Positions 1 through 8,425 of a stretch of DNA of 18,049 nucleotides are shown in pieces. Below the pieces are notes generated by a model that had not been told where the DNA came from, did no database searches, and was given only the letters and a program-made list of their open reading frames with translations. This DNA comes from Caldifarciminota bacterium (GTDB lineage Bacteria; Hydrothermota; UBA3072; B12-G15): assembly GCA_021163525.1 (NCBI GenBank), contig JAGGTX010000149.1, positions 1 to 18,049 of the forward strand. The letters are read 5' to 3'. Made by a program: the position numbers and the translations under genes. The stretch's first letter is position 1. Each line of letters starts with the position of its first letter.

Positions 1-9
1 TGGGAGTGC

Positions 10-37
10 TTGATTTATTGGTTTATTGTGGTATTTT
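10..37 (+). promoter_or_regulatory. Predicted promoter of recG, leaderless geometry
   Basis: TTGATT (10-15) and TATTTT (32-37) are separated by 16 bp. Six bases follow before the ATG at 44, so the predicted +1 falls on the start codon. There is no SD sequence next to that ATG. The same arrangement recurs ahead of several other first genes in this window, which is the main reason to trust it. AT-rich DNA makes chance matches to the -10 box easy. Confidence 0.45.
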
Positions 38-43
38 TTATTC

Positions 44-2095
44 ATGGATTTTAATCCTGTTGATTCTCCGGTTAAATATGTGAAGGGTGTTGGCCCCACA
101 AGGGAGAAGTATCTCAATCTTCTTGGAATATACACTATAAGAGACCTTCTCTTTTATCCACCAAGGAAGTACATTGACTCAAGCCTCATTAAGAGCATAG
201 CTCAGGCAAAAAAAGGGGAAGAGGTGACAATCATTGGTGAGGTGGTTGATGCATTTGTGAAGAGAACAAGGAGAATGAAGATAGGCACGGTTGTTGTTTA
301 TGATGGAACTGGAACAATCTCTGCAAAATGGTTCAATCAGGACTGGGTGGTGAAATATTTTAAGAAGGGTGAGACTGTATCAATGAGCGGTAAGATTTCT
401 ATTTTTGGTTTTGAAAAACAGATTATCTCTCCTGAGTATGAGAAACTTGAAAGGGAGGATTACCAGTTTATTCATACAGGGAGGATTGTTCCTGTTTACA
501 GAATAAATAAATTTTTGACCCAGCGTTCTTTCAGGAGATATATGAAGAATGCGATTGAAAGGTATGTGGATGGGGTAGAGGAGTATTTAAGGGATGGGGA
601 GAGGGATAGGTTGAATCTGATTGGATTGAGGGAGGCACTGAAAAAACTTCATTTCCCTGAGAAGAAGGAGGATGTTGATATTGCTGTTAAAAGACTTGCC
701 TTTGACGAACTGTTCTTTGTGGAACTTTTTTTAAGACTACAAAAGATTGATGCCCAGAGGAAGAAGGGTATTGCTTTTAATACCAGTTCCTATCTTGCAG
801 AAAAATTGCTTCATTCACTCCCCTTCAAACTTACAGATGAACAGTTGAGGGTGATTGATGAGATAAAAGGGGATATGGCAAAGCCATTACCAATGCAGAG
901 ATTGCTCCAGGGTGATGTGGGTTCAGGAAAGACCATTGTTGCATTGATTGCCTCCCTCATATGCATTGAGAATGGTTATAATGTTGGTTTTATGGTTCCA
1001 ACAGAGGTTCTTGCATTCCAGCATCACAGGGTGATTTCTGGATTTCTTAAGGATATTGGTGTGGGAGTTTACCTGATTTCAGGCGGGATGAAGAATTCTG
1101 ATAAGGAAAGAATTCTGGAAACAATATCCAGGAAACCTTCCATTGTTGTGGGAACACATGCACTTATACAGGAAGGTATGAGAATACCGAAAATGGGGCT
1201 TGCCATTATTGATGAGCAGCACAGGTTTGGTGTCCTCCAGAGGAAGAAACTCATTACCCAGGGTGAGAGCCCCGATGTTCTCTTTCTCACAGCGACACCA
1301 ATTCCACGAACCCTGGCCCTTGCAGTTTATGGAGACCTTGATGTTTCCACCATAAGGAAACTCCCGCCGGGGAGGATACCCCCGAAGACAAGATGGGTGA
1401 ATGAGAAAAAGAGGGAGAAGGTTTATCAGTTTGTCAGGGATAAGATATCTGATGGCGAACTCGCATATATTGTATTGCCCGTGATAGAGGAAAATCCTGG
1501 AAGCGAGTTGAAGGCTGTAAAGACCATTTATAAAGAGTTAAAGAACACATATTTTAAGGATATTCCGATTGAGATGCTATATGGCGGGATGAAGTCTGAA
1601 GAGAAGGACAGAATAATGAATGAGTTCAGGGAGGGAAGGATTAAGGCACTTGTTTGCACCACCGTGATTGAAGTTGGGGTTGATGTGCCTGATGCAAACA
1701 TCATGGTGATAGAAAATGCAGAGAGATTTGGACTTTCTCAATTACATCAGTTGAGGGGAAGGATAGGAAGGGGTGGTAAAAAATCCTACTGTATCCTTAT
1801 AACCCCTGAAAACATAACAGAGGACGCTGGTAAGAGATTGAGGGCAATGGAAGAATATACAGATGGATTTAAACTTTCTGAGGTTGACCTGAAGATTCGG
1901 GGACCGGGTGAATTCTTTGGAACAAGACAGCATGGTTTTTCAGACTTTGTATTTTTTGATATATTCAGGGATAGTTATCTTATTGAACCTGTTAAAAGAT
2001 TTGTGGATGAGGTTGTATCAAAGAAGGATTTTGAAAGGTTTATTAAAGGGATGGATAGAATCTCTAAAAGAGGGGATTTAATAGAAGTTGGCTGA
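44..2095 (+). CDS. recG: ATP-dependent DNA helicase RecG
   Basis: RecG is a superfamily 2 helicase that remodels stalled replication forks and branch-migrates recombination intermediates. The 683-residue protein opens with the wedge-region motif KGVGPTREKYLNLLGI and an OB-fold segment. Helicase motif I is GDVGSGKT near residue 290. The Walker B-type motif is DEQHRFG (DExH) near 390, followed by TATPIPRTLAL near 417. The second helicase lobe has the QLRGRIGRGG motif near 567. The C-terminus has GEFFGTRQHG, typical of RecG. Length matches the usual ~680-780 residues. The ATG at 44 is preferred over an in-frame TTG at 26 because a promoter-like pair ends six bases before it and no SD precedes either. 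Its last 18 bp overlap the end of purC on the opposite strand. The identity is secure. Confidence 0.96.
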   Translation: MDFNPVDSPVKYVKGVGPTREKYLNLLGIYTIRDLLFYPPRKYIDSSLIKSIAQAKKGEEVTIIGEVVDAFVKRTRRMKIGTVVVYDGTGTISAKWFNQDWVVKYFKKGETVSMSGKISIFGFEKQIISPEYEKLEREDYQFIHTGRIVPVYRINKFLTQRSFRRYMKNAIERYVDGVEEYLRDGERDRLNLIGLREALKKLHFPEKKEDVDIAVKRLAFDELFFVELFLRLQKIDAQRKKGIAFNTSSYLAEKLLHSLPFKLTDEQLRVIDEIKGDMAKPLPMQRLLQGDVGSGKTIVALIASLICIENGYNVGFMVPTEVLAFQHHRVISGFLKDIGVGVYLISGGMKNSDKERILETISRKPSIVVGTHALIQEGMRIPKMGLAIIDEQHRFGVLQRKKLITQGESPDVLFLTATPIPRTLALAVYGDLDVSTIRKLPPGRIPPKTRWVNEKKREKVYQFVRDKISDGELAYIVLPVIEENPGSELKAVKTIYKELKNTYFKDIPIEMLYGGMKSEEKDRIMNEFREGRIKALVCTTVIEVGVDVPDANIMVIENAERFGLSQLHQLRGRIGRGGKKSYCILITPENITEDAGKRLRAMEEYTDGFKLSEVDLKIRGPGEFFGTRQHGFSDFVFFDIFRDSYLIEPVKRFVDEVVSKKDFERFIKGMDRISKRGDLIEVG

Positions 2096-2962
2096 TTTTC
2101 CAGTTACCCTCTCATATATTTCAAGGTATCTCTTTGCAGTGGTGTCAATAATCTCATTGGGTAGTGGGGGAGGGGGTGACTCCCTGTCCCACCCGGTGTT
2201 CATGAGATACTCTCTCACGAACTCTTTGTCCATATCATAAACCCTGCCCTGTTTCCACATTTCAAGGTCAATATACCTTGAGGAGTCAGGTGTGAATATC
2301 TCGTCAATAAGGATCGGGTTGCCGTCCTGGTCAATCCCGAACTCAAATTTTGTATCAGAGAGGATTATACCCTTTTTCAATAAATCTTCATATCCAAATT
2401 TAAAAAGTTTCAATGATGTTTCCTTCAAAAACCCTGCAGTCTCTCTGCCAACGACGTTGATAAGTTCCTGAAAATTTATAGGTCTATCATGCCCTGTTTC
2501 TTCCTTTGTTGTGGGTGTGAATAATGGTTCAGGTAGTCTTGCATAATCTTTAAGCCCTTCAGGAAGTTTTATCCCATTAACAGTTCCTGTTTTTTTGTAT
2601 TCCCTCAGTGCACATCCAGCAAGGTGTCCCCTTACAATACATTCAACAGGCAGGACATCCGTCCTTTTTACAACCATGCTTCTTCCCTTAAGAAGGCTCT
2701 TTGATTCCTCTGATAAAAAATCAGGTGGTTCATCAGTAAGGAAGTGATGCTTGAATGGGATTTTTTTAAACCAGTAAACAGATATGCCCGTGAGCACATG
2801 ACCCTTATAGGGGATAAGATTATGGAGAACATAGTCAAAGGCAGAAATTCTGTCAGTGGCAACAATTAGAAGGTTTTTGTCATCAATTATATAAACATCC
2901 CGAACCTTACCCCTTTTCAGGAGTTTTAGTTCGGGAATACTTGTTTCACCTACAATAGGCAT
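2078..2962 (-). CDS. purC: Phosphoribosylaminoimidazole-succinocarboxamide synthase (SAICAR synthetase)
   Basis: This enzyme ligates aspartate to CAIR using ATP to form SAICAR in purine biosynthesis. The 294-residue protein shows the N-terminal RGKVRDVY nucleotide-binding motif, ATDRISAFD near residue 36, the VECIVRGHLAG segment, and the family signature LIDEIFTPDSSRY near residue 218. It is the longer form of the enzyme (~300 residues, like the yeast type) rather than the ~237-residue E. coli form. It is the third gene of rho-rpmE-purC. Its ATG shares one base with the rpmE stop (TAATG), which suggests translational coupling. No other purine genes are nearby. Confidence 0.95.
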   Translation of the reverse strand: MPIVGETSIPELKLLKRGKVRDVYIIDDKNLLIVATDRISAFDYVLHNLIPYKGHVLTGISVYWFKKIPFKHHFLTDEPPDFLSEESKSLLKGRSMVVKRTDVLPVECIVRGHLAGCALREYKKTGTVNGIKLPEGLKDYARLPEPLFTPTTKEETGHDRPINFQELINVVGRETAGFLKETSLKLFKFGYEDLLKKGIILSDTKFEFGIDQDGNPILIDEIFTPDSSRYIDLEMWKQGRVYDMDKEFVREYLMNTGWDRESPPPPLPNEIIDTTAKRYLEIYERVTGKSANFY

Positions 2963-3165
2963 TATGTTTTCTTACCGTATTTTTTTCTGTACTTCTCAAC
3001 CCTTCCTGCGGTGTCAATTATCTTCTGGGTGCCTGTGAAGAAGGGATGGCACTTTGAACATATCTCCACCTTTATCTCTTTCCTGGTGGACCTTGTATGT
3101 ATAACATTCCCGCAGGAGCAGGTTATTGTGCAGTCAAAGTATTCAGGATGTATTCCCTTTTTCAT
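2962..3165 (-). CDS. rpmE: 50S ribosomal protein L31, zinc-binding form
   Basis: A 67-residue protein of the 50S subunit, L31 type B1. It begins MKKGIHPEY and ends with HPFFTG followed by a [11 protein letters not shown] segment, close to the classical E. coli sequence. Four zinc ligands are present: C16 and C18 (CSC) and C36 and C39 (CSKC). This is therefore the C+ form, which binds zinc, not the C- paralogue. A strong SD (AAAGGAGG) precedes the ATG. It sits 12 bp after rho and overlaps purC by one base. The rho-rpmE pairing is common in bacteria. Confidence 0.97.
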   Translation of the reverse strand: MKKGIHPEYFDCTITCSCGNVIHTRSTRKEIKVEICSKCHPFFTGTQKIIDTAGRVEKYRKKYGKKT

Positions 3166-3176
3166 GTTTCCTCCTT

Positions 3177-4535
3177 TTATGAAGTCATTGCTCTGAGGAA
3201 TTCCTTATTGTTCTTTGTCATCTTCATCTTTGAGATAAGGAACTCCATGGCTTCTATCTGATTTGACATTTCACTCAAAAGTTTCCTCAAGACCCATACC
3301 CTGTTAAGCTCCTCAGGAGAGAGGAGCAGTTCTTCCTTCCTTGTGCCAGACTTGAATATATCAATTGCAGGGAATATTCTTCTGTCTGCAAGTTGCCTGT
3401 CCAGCACGATCTCCTGATTACCCGTTCCTTTAAATTCTTCAAAGATAACCTCATCCATCCTTGAACCTGTTTCTATGAGTGCTGTTGCTATTATTGTGAG
3501 GCTTCCACCCTCTTCCACCTTCCTCGCAGCACCAAAGAATTTCTTTGGAACCTGGAGTGCGTTTGAATCAACACCCCCTGATAGGGTCTTCCCACTGTGT
3601 GGCACAACAAGATTGTTTGCCCTTGCATACCTTGTTATACTATCAAGTAAAATCACAACATCCTTTCCATACTCAACCATTCTTTTTGCCTTTTCAAGTG
3701 CCATCTTTGCAACCTGAAGGTGTCTCTCAGGTGGCTCATCAAATGTGGAACTCAAAACCTCTGCCCTCACAGACCTCTTCATGTCCGTCACCTCTTCTGG
3801 CCTTTCATCTATGAGGAGGATAATCAGGTAGATTTCGGGGTGATTCTCTGTGATTGAGTTGGCTATCTTCTGGAGGAGTATGGTTTTACCTGCCCTTGGT
3901 GGAGAGACAATAAGACCCCTTTGACCCTTGCCCATTGGTGCAAGGAGGTCAATAATCCTCATGGATATATCACCATCAGACCTTTCAAGCCTTATCCTCT
4001 CAATTGGATGGAGTGGTGTGAGGTTTTCAAACTTCACCCTTGCCTTTAACCTTTCTGGTGATTCATCATTCACCTTGAGTATCTTTACAAGGGCAAAGTA
4101 CTTTTCACCAGGGTTTGGGGGTCTGATTTCACCCAGTATTGTATCACCTGTCCTGATGCCCATCCTCTTTATAAACGGGGGAGAGACATAGATGTCATCA
4201 GGAGAGGCAGTATAACTGTTCTGTGAAGACCTTAAAAAACCATACCCTTCAGGCAATACCTCAATCACACCTTCGGTTATCAGTTTTTCTGATGGGGCTG
4301 CTAACTGAGGTTCTGGCTCTTCCTCTATCTCTGGTTCAGGAAGAAAGGGTTCTACTACCTTCTCCTCCTTCACCATAACAGGCACATCATCCTCAAATTT
4401 TCCATTCCTTGCCTGGAGGATTTCTTCAATAAGTTGTTTTTTCTTTTTCCCTGTTGGGGAAATTCCCAGGTCTTTAGCAATCCTGGTCAATTCCCTGTAG
4501 GTCTTCTTTTCCAGGTCAGCTGATTTCATAGACAT
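3177..4535 (-). CDS. rho: Transcription termination factor Rho
   Basis: Rho is the hexameric RNA-dependent ATPase that ends transcription at rut sites. In this 452-residue protein, residues ~7-42 form the Rho N-terminal helical (SAP-like) domain. Residues ~50-85 are an acidic, Pro/Glu-rich linker longer than in E. coli Rho. The cold-shock-like RNA-binding domain has EGYGFLR at 96-102. The ATPase core has the Walker A motif SPPRAGKT (211-218), catalytic Glu in DERPEEV (243-249), Walker B VVILLDS (293-299), the Q-loop region [11 protein letters not shown] (318-328) and the R-loop GTGNQE (370-375). Two in-frame ATGs exist (4535 and 4529). There is no SD, and a promoter lies directly upstream, so the mRNA may be leaderless or nearly so. 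It heads rho-rpmE-purC. Confidence 0.97.
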   Translation of the reverse strand: MSMKSADLEKKTYRELTRIAKDLGISPTGKKKKQLIEEILQARNGKFEDDVPVMVKEEKVVEPFLPEPEIEEEPEPQLAAPSEKLITEGVIEVLPEGYGFLRSSQNSYTASPDDIYVSPPFIKRMGIRTGDTILGEIRPPNPGEKYFALVKILKVNDESPERLKARVKFENLTPLHPIERIRLERSDGDISMRIIDLLAPMGKGQRGLIVSPPRAGKTILLQKIANSITENHPEIYLIILLIDERPEEVTDMKRSVRAEVLSSTFDEPPERHLQVAKMALEKAKRMVEYGKDVVILLDSITRYARANNLVVPHSGKTLSGGVDSNALQVPKKFFGAARKVEEGGSLTIIATALIETGSRMDEVIFEEFKGTGNQEIVLDRQLADRRIFPAIDIFKSGTRKEELLLSPEELNRVWVLRKLLSEMSNQIEAMEFLISKMKMTKNNKEFLRAMTS

Positions 4536-4539
4536 ACTT

Positions 4540-4567
4540 ATAATATAAAGAAAACAGCATTTGTCAA
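4540..4567 (-). promoter_or_regulatory. Predicted rho promoter
   Basis: On the minus strand, a perfect TTGACA (4567-4562) is followed after 16 bp by TATTAT (4545-4540). The predicted +1 is about 4533-4535, at or just inside the first ATG of rho (4535) and a few bases before the second (4529). It is divergent from the tRNA promoter; the two TTGACA boxes lie back to back 26 bp apart. Confidence 0.55.
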
Positions 4568-4593
4568 TGGGTTTTTATGAGAAAAATCAACAC

Positions 4594-4621
4594 TTGACAT
4601 CCTCAAAAATTTTTATATTTT
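4594..4621 (+). promoter_or_regulatory. Predicted promoter of tRNA-Glu
   Basis: TTGACA (4594-4599), a 16 bp spacer and TATTTT (4616-4621) give a predicted start near 4628, about seven bases before the mature tRNA 5' end. Confidence 0.6.
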
Positions 4622-4634
4622 TCTGCTGGATACA

Positions 4635-4707
4635 GGCCCCGTCGTCTAACGGTTCAGGACATCACTCTTTCAAGGTGAAGATAGGGGTTCGATTCCCCTC
4701 GGGGCTA
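4635..4707 (+). tRNA. tRNA-Glu (anticodon TTC)
   Basis: A 73-base cloverleaf can be folded by hand. The acceptor stem is 4635-4641 with 4700-4706; its first pair is G-T and the rest are Watson-Crick. The D stem is GTC/GAC. The anticodon stem TCACT/GGTGA has a T-G closing pair and encloses loop CTTTCAA with anticodon TTC. The T arm is AGGGG-TTCGATT-CCCCT. The discriminator is A4707, and the 3' CCA is not encoded. A T-rich run directly follows (ATTTTTTTATT). It has its own promoter and lies between divergent rho and downstream ppx. Confidence 0.93.
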
Positions 4708-4715
4708 TTTTTTTA

Positions 4716-4744
4716 TTGCCAACAGGCTTTTAATCAATTATACT
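4716..4744 (+). promoter_or_regulatory. Predicted promoter of the ppx-DUF47-pit operon, leaderless geometry
   Basis: TTGCCA (4716-4721), a 17 bp spacer and TATACT (4739-4744), then six bases to the ATG at 4751. The predicted +1 is the A of the start codon. There is no SD before that ATG. Confidence 0.6.
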
Positions 4745-4750
4745 CATACC

Positions 4751-5674
4751 ATGAGGCACAGTTCAATAGATATAGGTTCAAACTCGGTTCTCTTCACATG
4801 CATTGAAGAGGATGGAGGTATTCAGATTGTAAAAGATGTCTCTGTGATCACTGGACTTTCAAGGGGAATGGAGGAGGCTTTTAAGGATGATGCAATAGAA
4901 AGAACAGTCCATGCTGTTTGCAATTTTAAGGAAGAATCAAAAAGAATTGGTTGTGGTGTTCCAGTTGTGATAGGAACAATGGCATTGAGAAGGGCAAAGA
5001 ACAGAGAGGTTTTTCTAAAAAGGCTTAAAAAGGCATGCGGACTGGAAGTGAGAATCCTTTCAGGTGAAGAGGAGGGATATTACTCCTTTTTATCCGTTTC
5101 CCTGGGGGTTAAAGAAAGAATAATTGTGGTTGATATTGGTGGTGGGAGTACAGAGATTGTTTCTGGAGCTGGAAAGAGCGTTGATTATATAAGGAGCATT
5201 CCAATAGGTGCAGTTTCCCTTTATGAGAGGTTTATAGATAGTGACCCACCTTCAAGGGATGAGGTGAATAAAATGCTTATGTTCATTGAGGCTTCACTTG
5301 ATGATATTCAGAGGCCTTATGGAGAGAGAGTTATTGGGATTGGTGGGACTGTTACAACGCTTGCTGCAATACATATGGGGAAAGAATACTCAAGAGAGGC
5401 TGTTGAAGGGATATTTCTTGAAAGAAGAACCATAGAGAAGATGATTGAAATGTTTATGGCGAAAAATTCCATAGAGAGGAGAATAATAAAGGGAATGGAG
5501 AACGGAAGGGAGGATATTATACTTGCAGGAACGGAAATTTTGTATACCATATTAAACTGGGCAGGTTTTGATGGTGTTTATGTTAGCACTCGTGGAGTCA
5601 GGTATGGTGTTTTAATGGAAAAAATAGAAGGAGGGGATTATGATACCCATATTCAAAAAGACAAAGCAACTTGA
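4751..5674 (+). CDS. Ppx/GppA family phosphatase (exopolyphosphatase-like)
   Basis: Members of this ASKHA-fold family release phosphate from polyphosphate (Ppx) or hydrolyse pppGpp (GppA). The 307-residue protein starts with the phosphate-1 motif IDIGSNS and has GTMALRRAKN, SGEEEGYYS, the second phosphate loop DIGGGSTEI near residue 128, and the adenosine-motif-like GIGGTVTTLAA near residue 196. The length corresponds to the short form without the C-terminal HD-type domain. It is followed by a DUF47 protein and a PiT transporter, so a role in phosphate or polyphosphate handling is more likely than a purely stringent-response role, but the sequence alone does not decide between Ppx and GppA activity. 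Its 3' end overlaps the next gene by 35 bp. Confidence 0.9.
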   Translation: MRHSSIDIGSNSVLFTCIEEDGGIQIVKDVSVITGLSRGMEEAFKDDAIERTVHAVCNFKEESKRIGCGVPVVIGTMALRRAKNREVFLKRLKKACGLEVRILSGEEEGYYSFLSVSLGVKERIIVVDIGGGSTEIVSGAGKSVDYIRSIPIGAVSLYERFIDSDPPSRDEVNKMLMFIEASLDDIQRPYGERVIGIGGTVTTLAAIHMGKEYSREAVEGIFLERRTIEKMIEMFMAKNSIERRIIKGMENGREDIILAGTEILYTILNWAGFDGVYVSTRGVRYGVLMEKIEGGDYDTHIQKDKAT

Positions 5675-6287
5675 GGCAAAGATTGATGAGTTCCTTGATA
5701 CAATCCTTCAGGCAGCACTTGAATTCAAACAGGCTTTGAAATACTACCTTAATGGTGATTGGAATGAATTCTCTGAAAGAGAAAATGTGGTGGACAGGCT
5801 TGAAGGAAGGGCAGATTCAAGGAGAAGGGATATTGAGAATCAGCTTTATCAGGAGATGCTTATACCCGAATCAAGGGGGGATGTGCTTGCGCTCCTTGAA
5901 AACTCAGACGATGTCCTCAATCTTATTGCAGATACAATTGTTGAATTCTCAATTGAGAGACCAGAGATTTTCCCTGAAGTGAAGGACCAGTTTGATTCAC
6001 TTGTTGAGGTGAGTATTGGTGCTGTTGAGGAGATGGTCTGTGCTGTGAGGTCTTATTTTAAGAACATTACAGGTGTAAGAGACCACATCTCAAAAATAAT
6101 GTTTTTTGAGAAGGAGTCTGATAAGATTGGTGAGAAGATTAAGAGATACATCTTTGAGAGGGATGATATTGACCTTGCAAAAAAAACCCACCTGAGGACC
6201 TTCATAACATACATCCAGAACATTGCAGACAAGGCAGAGGATATTGGGGACAGGGTGAATATATATGCAATAAAGAGGATGATGTAA
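5640..6287 (+). CDS. DUF47 / PhoU-like phosphate transport regulator (Pit accessory protein)
   Basis: A 215-residue, almost entirely helical, charged protein of the DUF47 family, which is related to PhoU and is commonly encoded beside PiT transporters. Visible PhoU-like features are repeated acidic helices, including the SENSDDVLNLIAD-like segment near residues 82-95 and FEKESDKIGEKIKRY near 160-174, with a final NIADKAEDIGDRVN segment near residue 195. In known members acidic ExxxD positions bind metal. A strong SD (GGAGGGG, 5630-5636) precedes the ATG, which lies inside the end of ppx. The start of pit follows one base after the stop. It is inferred to control or assemble the transporter. 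Confidence 0.9.
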   Translation: MIPIFKKTKQLEAKIDEFLDTILQAALEFKQALKYYLNGDWNEFSERENVVDRLEGRADSRRRDIENQLYQEMLIPESRGDVLALLENSDDVLNLIADTIVEFSIERPEIFPEVKDQFDSLVEVSIGAVEEMVCAVRSYFKNITGVRDHISKIMFFEKESDKIGEKIKRYIFERDDIDLAKKTHLRTFITYIQNIADKAEDIGDRVNIYAIKRMM

Positions 6288-6288
6288 T

Positions 6289-7788
6289 ATGATATGGATT
6301 TTTCTTTCAAGTGGCCTCTTTCTCGGATGGTCACTTGGTGCAAATGATGCTGCAAACATCTTTGGAACTGCCATTGGAACAAAGATGCTCAGATTCAGAA
6401 CTGCAGCAATCTTTGGAAGCATCTTTGTCATACTTGGTGCAGTGATAAGTGGCTCAGGTGCTGCCCATACGCTTGGGAAGCTGGGTGATATAAATGCAGT
6501 AGGGGGTGCATTCACCGTTGCCCTTGCAGCAGGTGCAACCGTGTCATGGATGGCAAAATTGGGACTTCCAGTATCCACAACCCAGGCAATTGTTGGCTCA
6601 ATCGTTGGTTGGGACCTCTTCACTGGTTCCCGCATAGACACGGTTTCCCTCACCAAGATAGTGTCTACATGGTTTTTTTCTCCACTGCTTGCAGGTATTT
6701 TTGCCTTTATTCTGTTCAACATATTAAAGTTTTATTTAAAGAGGGTGAAGATACACCTGCTCCAGATAGATAACTTCACAAGGATTGGTCTATTATTGAT
6801 TGGTATATTCGGTGCATACAGCCTTGGTGCTAACAATATAGCGAATGTGATGGGTGTGTTCATGGGTTCAAATCCATTCAAGGGGCTCTCACTTGGATTC
6901 TTTTACCTGAATGATATACAGGTTCTTTTCATGGTAGGAGGTTTTGCAATAGCACTGGGTATATTCACCTATTCTTATAAGGTCATTACCACTGTTGGAA
7001 GGGAGCTGCACAAACTCTCACCCCTTGCAGCACTTGTTGTTGTGCTTGCCGAATCCCTTGTCCTCTTTATCTTCGCATCCCAATCCCTTGAAAGATTCCT
7101 CATTTCCATGGGTATTCCACCACTTCCCCTTGTTCCAGTATCAAGTTCCCAGGCAGTTGTTGGTGCAATTGTTGGTATAGGTATAGCAAGGGGTGGGGCA
7201 AGGGCAATAAACTTTAAAAAACTCTATAAGATTGTTATTGGATGGTTCCTTACACCACTTTCCTCGGGCATCCTCTCCTTTATCCTCCTTTTCTTTATGC
7301 AGAATGTTTTCCAGATTTCCACCTACAGACCCATCAAATATGCTATCACAGAGTATGCATACAGGGATGTTCCACCAACATTGAAACAGGCAATTGAGCC
7401 TATAAAGGGGGAGGTCTTTGCTAATGCAAGGGAGTTTAAGGAAAAGTTGAGTGAATTGGGGATAAAAAGGGAAGATACAGGATACCTTTTGTCCCTTGCA
7501 AGGATAGATTCCATCTACATTGATTCAATGATTGCAAATAAGGAACTTGACCAGAAGTGGTTTGGGAAAAAGAGGATAGAGGCTGTGAAGCAGCTGCATG
7601 GAAGAATGTTTGTTCATAAATGGCAGGTTGTGAAGGAACTTAGTAAAATATCCGATGAATGGAAATTCAGGAGTGGCGATAGGCGATACAGGGTTTACAA
7701 CAGGGAACTTCAAAAGATGTATGATACAATATTCCATGTGTTCTCAATCCAGAATATAAGGGAGAAGTTTAAGATTTCCCCTGAATAA
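6289..7788 (+). CDS. PiT family inorganic phosphate transporter with long C-terminal soluble extension
   Basis: This is a cation-coupled inner-membrane phosphate permease. The duplicated PiT signatures are clear: SLGANDAANIFGTAIGT near residue 16 and SLGANNIANVMGVFMG near 184. Each is followed by a Pro-Val-Ser motif, LPVSTTQAIVGSIVG near 95 and VPVSSSQAVVGAIVG near 283. About ten to twelve membrane segments occupy residues 1-345. Residues ~350-499 are a charged, helical tail (starting around YRPIKYA) that is not part of the standard PiT fold and that I do not recognise. It is translated from ATG 6289, one base after the DUF47 stop, with AGAGG a few bases upstream. The last 20 bp overlap rsmI on the other strand. 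The family assignment is certain; the ion coupled (H+ or Na+) is not known. Confidence 0.93.
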   Translation: MIWIFLSSGLFLGWSLGANDAANIFGTAIGTKMLRFRTAAIFGSIFVILGAVISGSGAAHTLGKLGDINAVGGAFTVALAAGATVSWMAKLGLPVSTTQAIVGSIVGWDLFTGSRIDTVSLTKIVSTWFFSPLLAGIFAFILFNILKFYLKRVKIHLLQIDNFTRIGLLLIGIFGAYSLGANNIANVMGVFMGSNPFKGLSLGFFYLNDIQVLFMVGGFAIALGIFTYSYKVITTVGRELHKLSPLAALVVVLAESLVLFIFASQSLERFLISMGIPPLPLVPVSSSQAVVGAIVGIGIARGGARAINFKKLYKIVIGWFLTPLSSGILSFILLFFMQNVFQISTYRPIKYAITEYAYRDVPPTLKQAIEPIKGEVFANAREFKEKLSELGIKREDTGYLLSLARIDSIYIDSMIANKELDQKWFGKKRIEAVKQLHGRMFVHKWQVVKELSKISDEWKFRSGDRRYRVYNRELQKMYDTIFHVFSIQNIREKFKISPE

Positions 7789-8425
7789 TCACAACTATTT
7801 CTCCCCGTGGATTTTTTATTTCTTTAAGTTCAGATGGTTTTCCAGCAATCCTTTCCTCGTATATTTTTGTCATCTCCCTTAATATAACCACCTTTCTATC
7901 TGGAATTAATTCTTCAAGTTCCTCCATGAGTTTTTTTATCCTTTCTGGTGATTCAAAGAGGACCGATGTGCATGGAAGTTCTTTTATAAACTCAAGTTCT
8001 TTTTTCCTTTTTCCTCTTTTTTTTGGAAGAAAACCTGCAAAGTAAAATTTGTCGGGTGGAAGACCAGACAGAACAATGGCGTTTATGACAGAGGATGCAC
8101 CCGGGACAGATGTAACCTCAATCCCCCTTTTAATACATTCCTTTATCAATTTATACCCAGGGTCACTTATTATGGGTGTTCCTGCATCACTCACCAATGC
8201 AATATCCATGCCATTTTCAAGGTCCTTCAACACAAGGGGAAGTCTTCTATCCCTGTTGTGGTCATTGAACGAGACCATCTTCTTTTTGATACCGTGGTGT
8301 TTAAGGAGAATTCCTGTTCTTCTTGTATCTTCACAGAGTATATAATCAACCTCTTTCAACACCCTTAAAGCCCTCAAGGTAATGTCCTCAAGGTTACCTA
8401 TGGGTGTGGCAACTATGTAAATCAT
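7769..8425 (-). CDS. rsmI: 16S rRNA (cytidine-1402-2'-O)-methyltransferase RsmI
   Basis: RsmI is an SAM-dependent tetrapyrrole-methylase-fold enzyme that 2'-O-methylates C1402 in the decoding centre of 16S rRNA. The 218-residue protein carries the family motifs VATPIGNLEDIT at the start, CEDTRRTGILL (31-41), SDAGTPIISDPG (79-90), VPGASS (107-112), FLPKK (132-136), LFESPERI (156-163) and REMTK..EE (183-191). It stops at GEIVVIIQG and lacks the ~60-residue C-terminal extension of the 286-residue E. coli enzyme; the catalytic domain is complete. The start ATG overlaps the stop of the upstream gene (ATGA), so translation is probably coupled. It is the last gene of ilvE-hypothetical-rsmI. Confidence 0.95.
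   Translation of the reverse strand: MIYIVATPIGNLEDITLRALRVLKEVDYILCEDTRRTGILLKHHGIKKKMVSFNDHNRDRRLPLVLKDLENGMDIALVSDAGTPIISDPGYKLIKECIKRGIEVTSVPGASSVINAIVLSGLPPDKFYFAGFLPKKRGKRKKELEFIKELPCTSVLFESPERIKKLMEELEELIPDRKVVILREMTKIYEERIAGKPSELKEIKNPRGEIVVIIQGKS

Noticed and set aside
26..43. TTG start for recG giving six extra residues
   Set aside because: The segment overlaps the predicted -10 box and has no SD; ATG 44 starts at the usual RecG N-terminal region.
1..54. C-terminal tail of an upstream gene before recG
   Set aside because: Hydrophobic open frames exist on the plus strand, and another frame stops at 11-13, but the piece is too short to choose between them.
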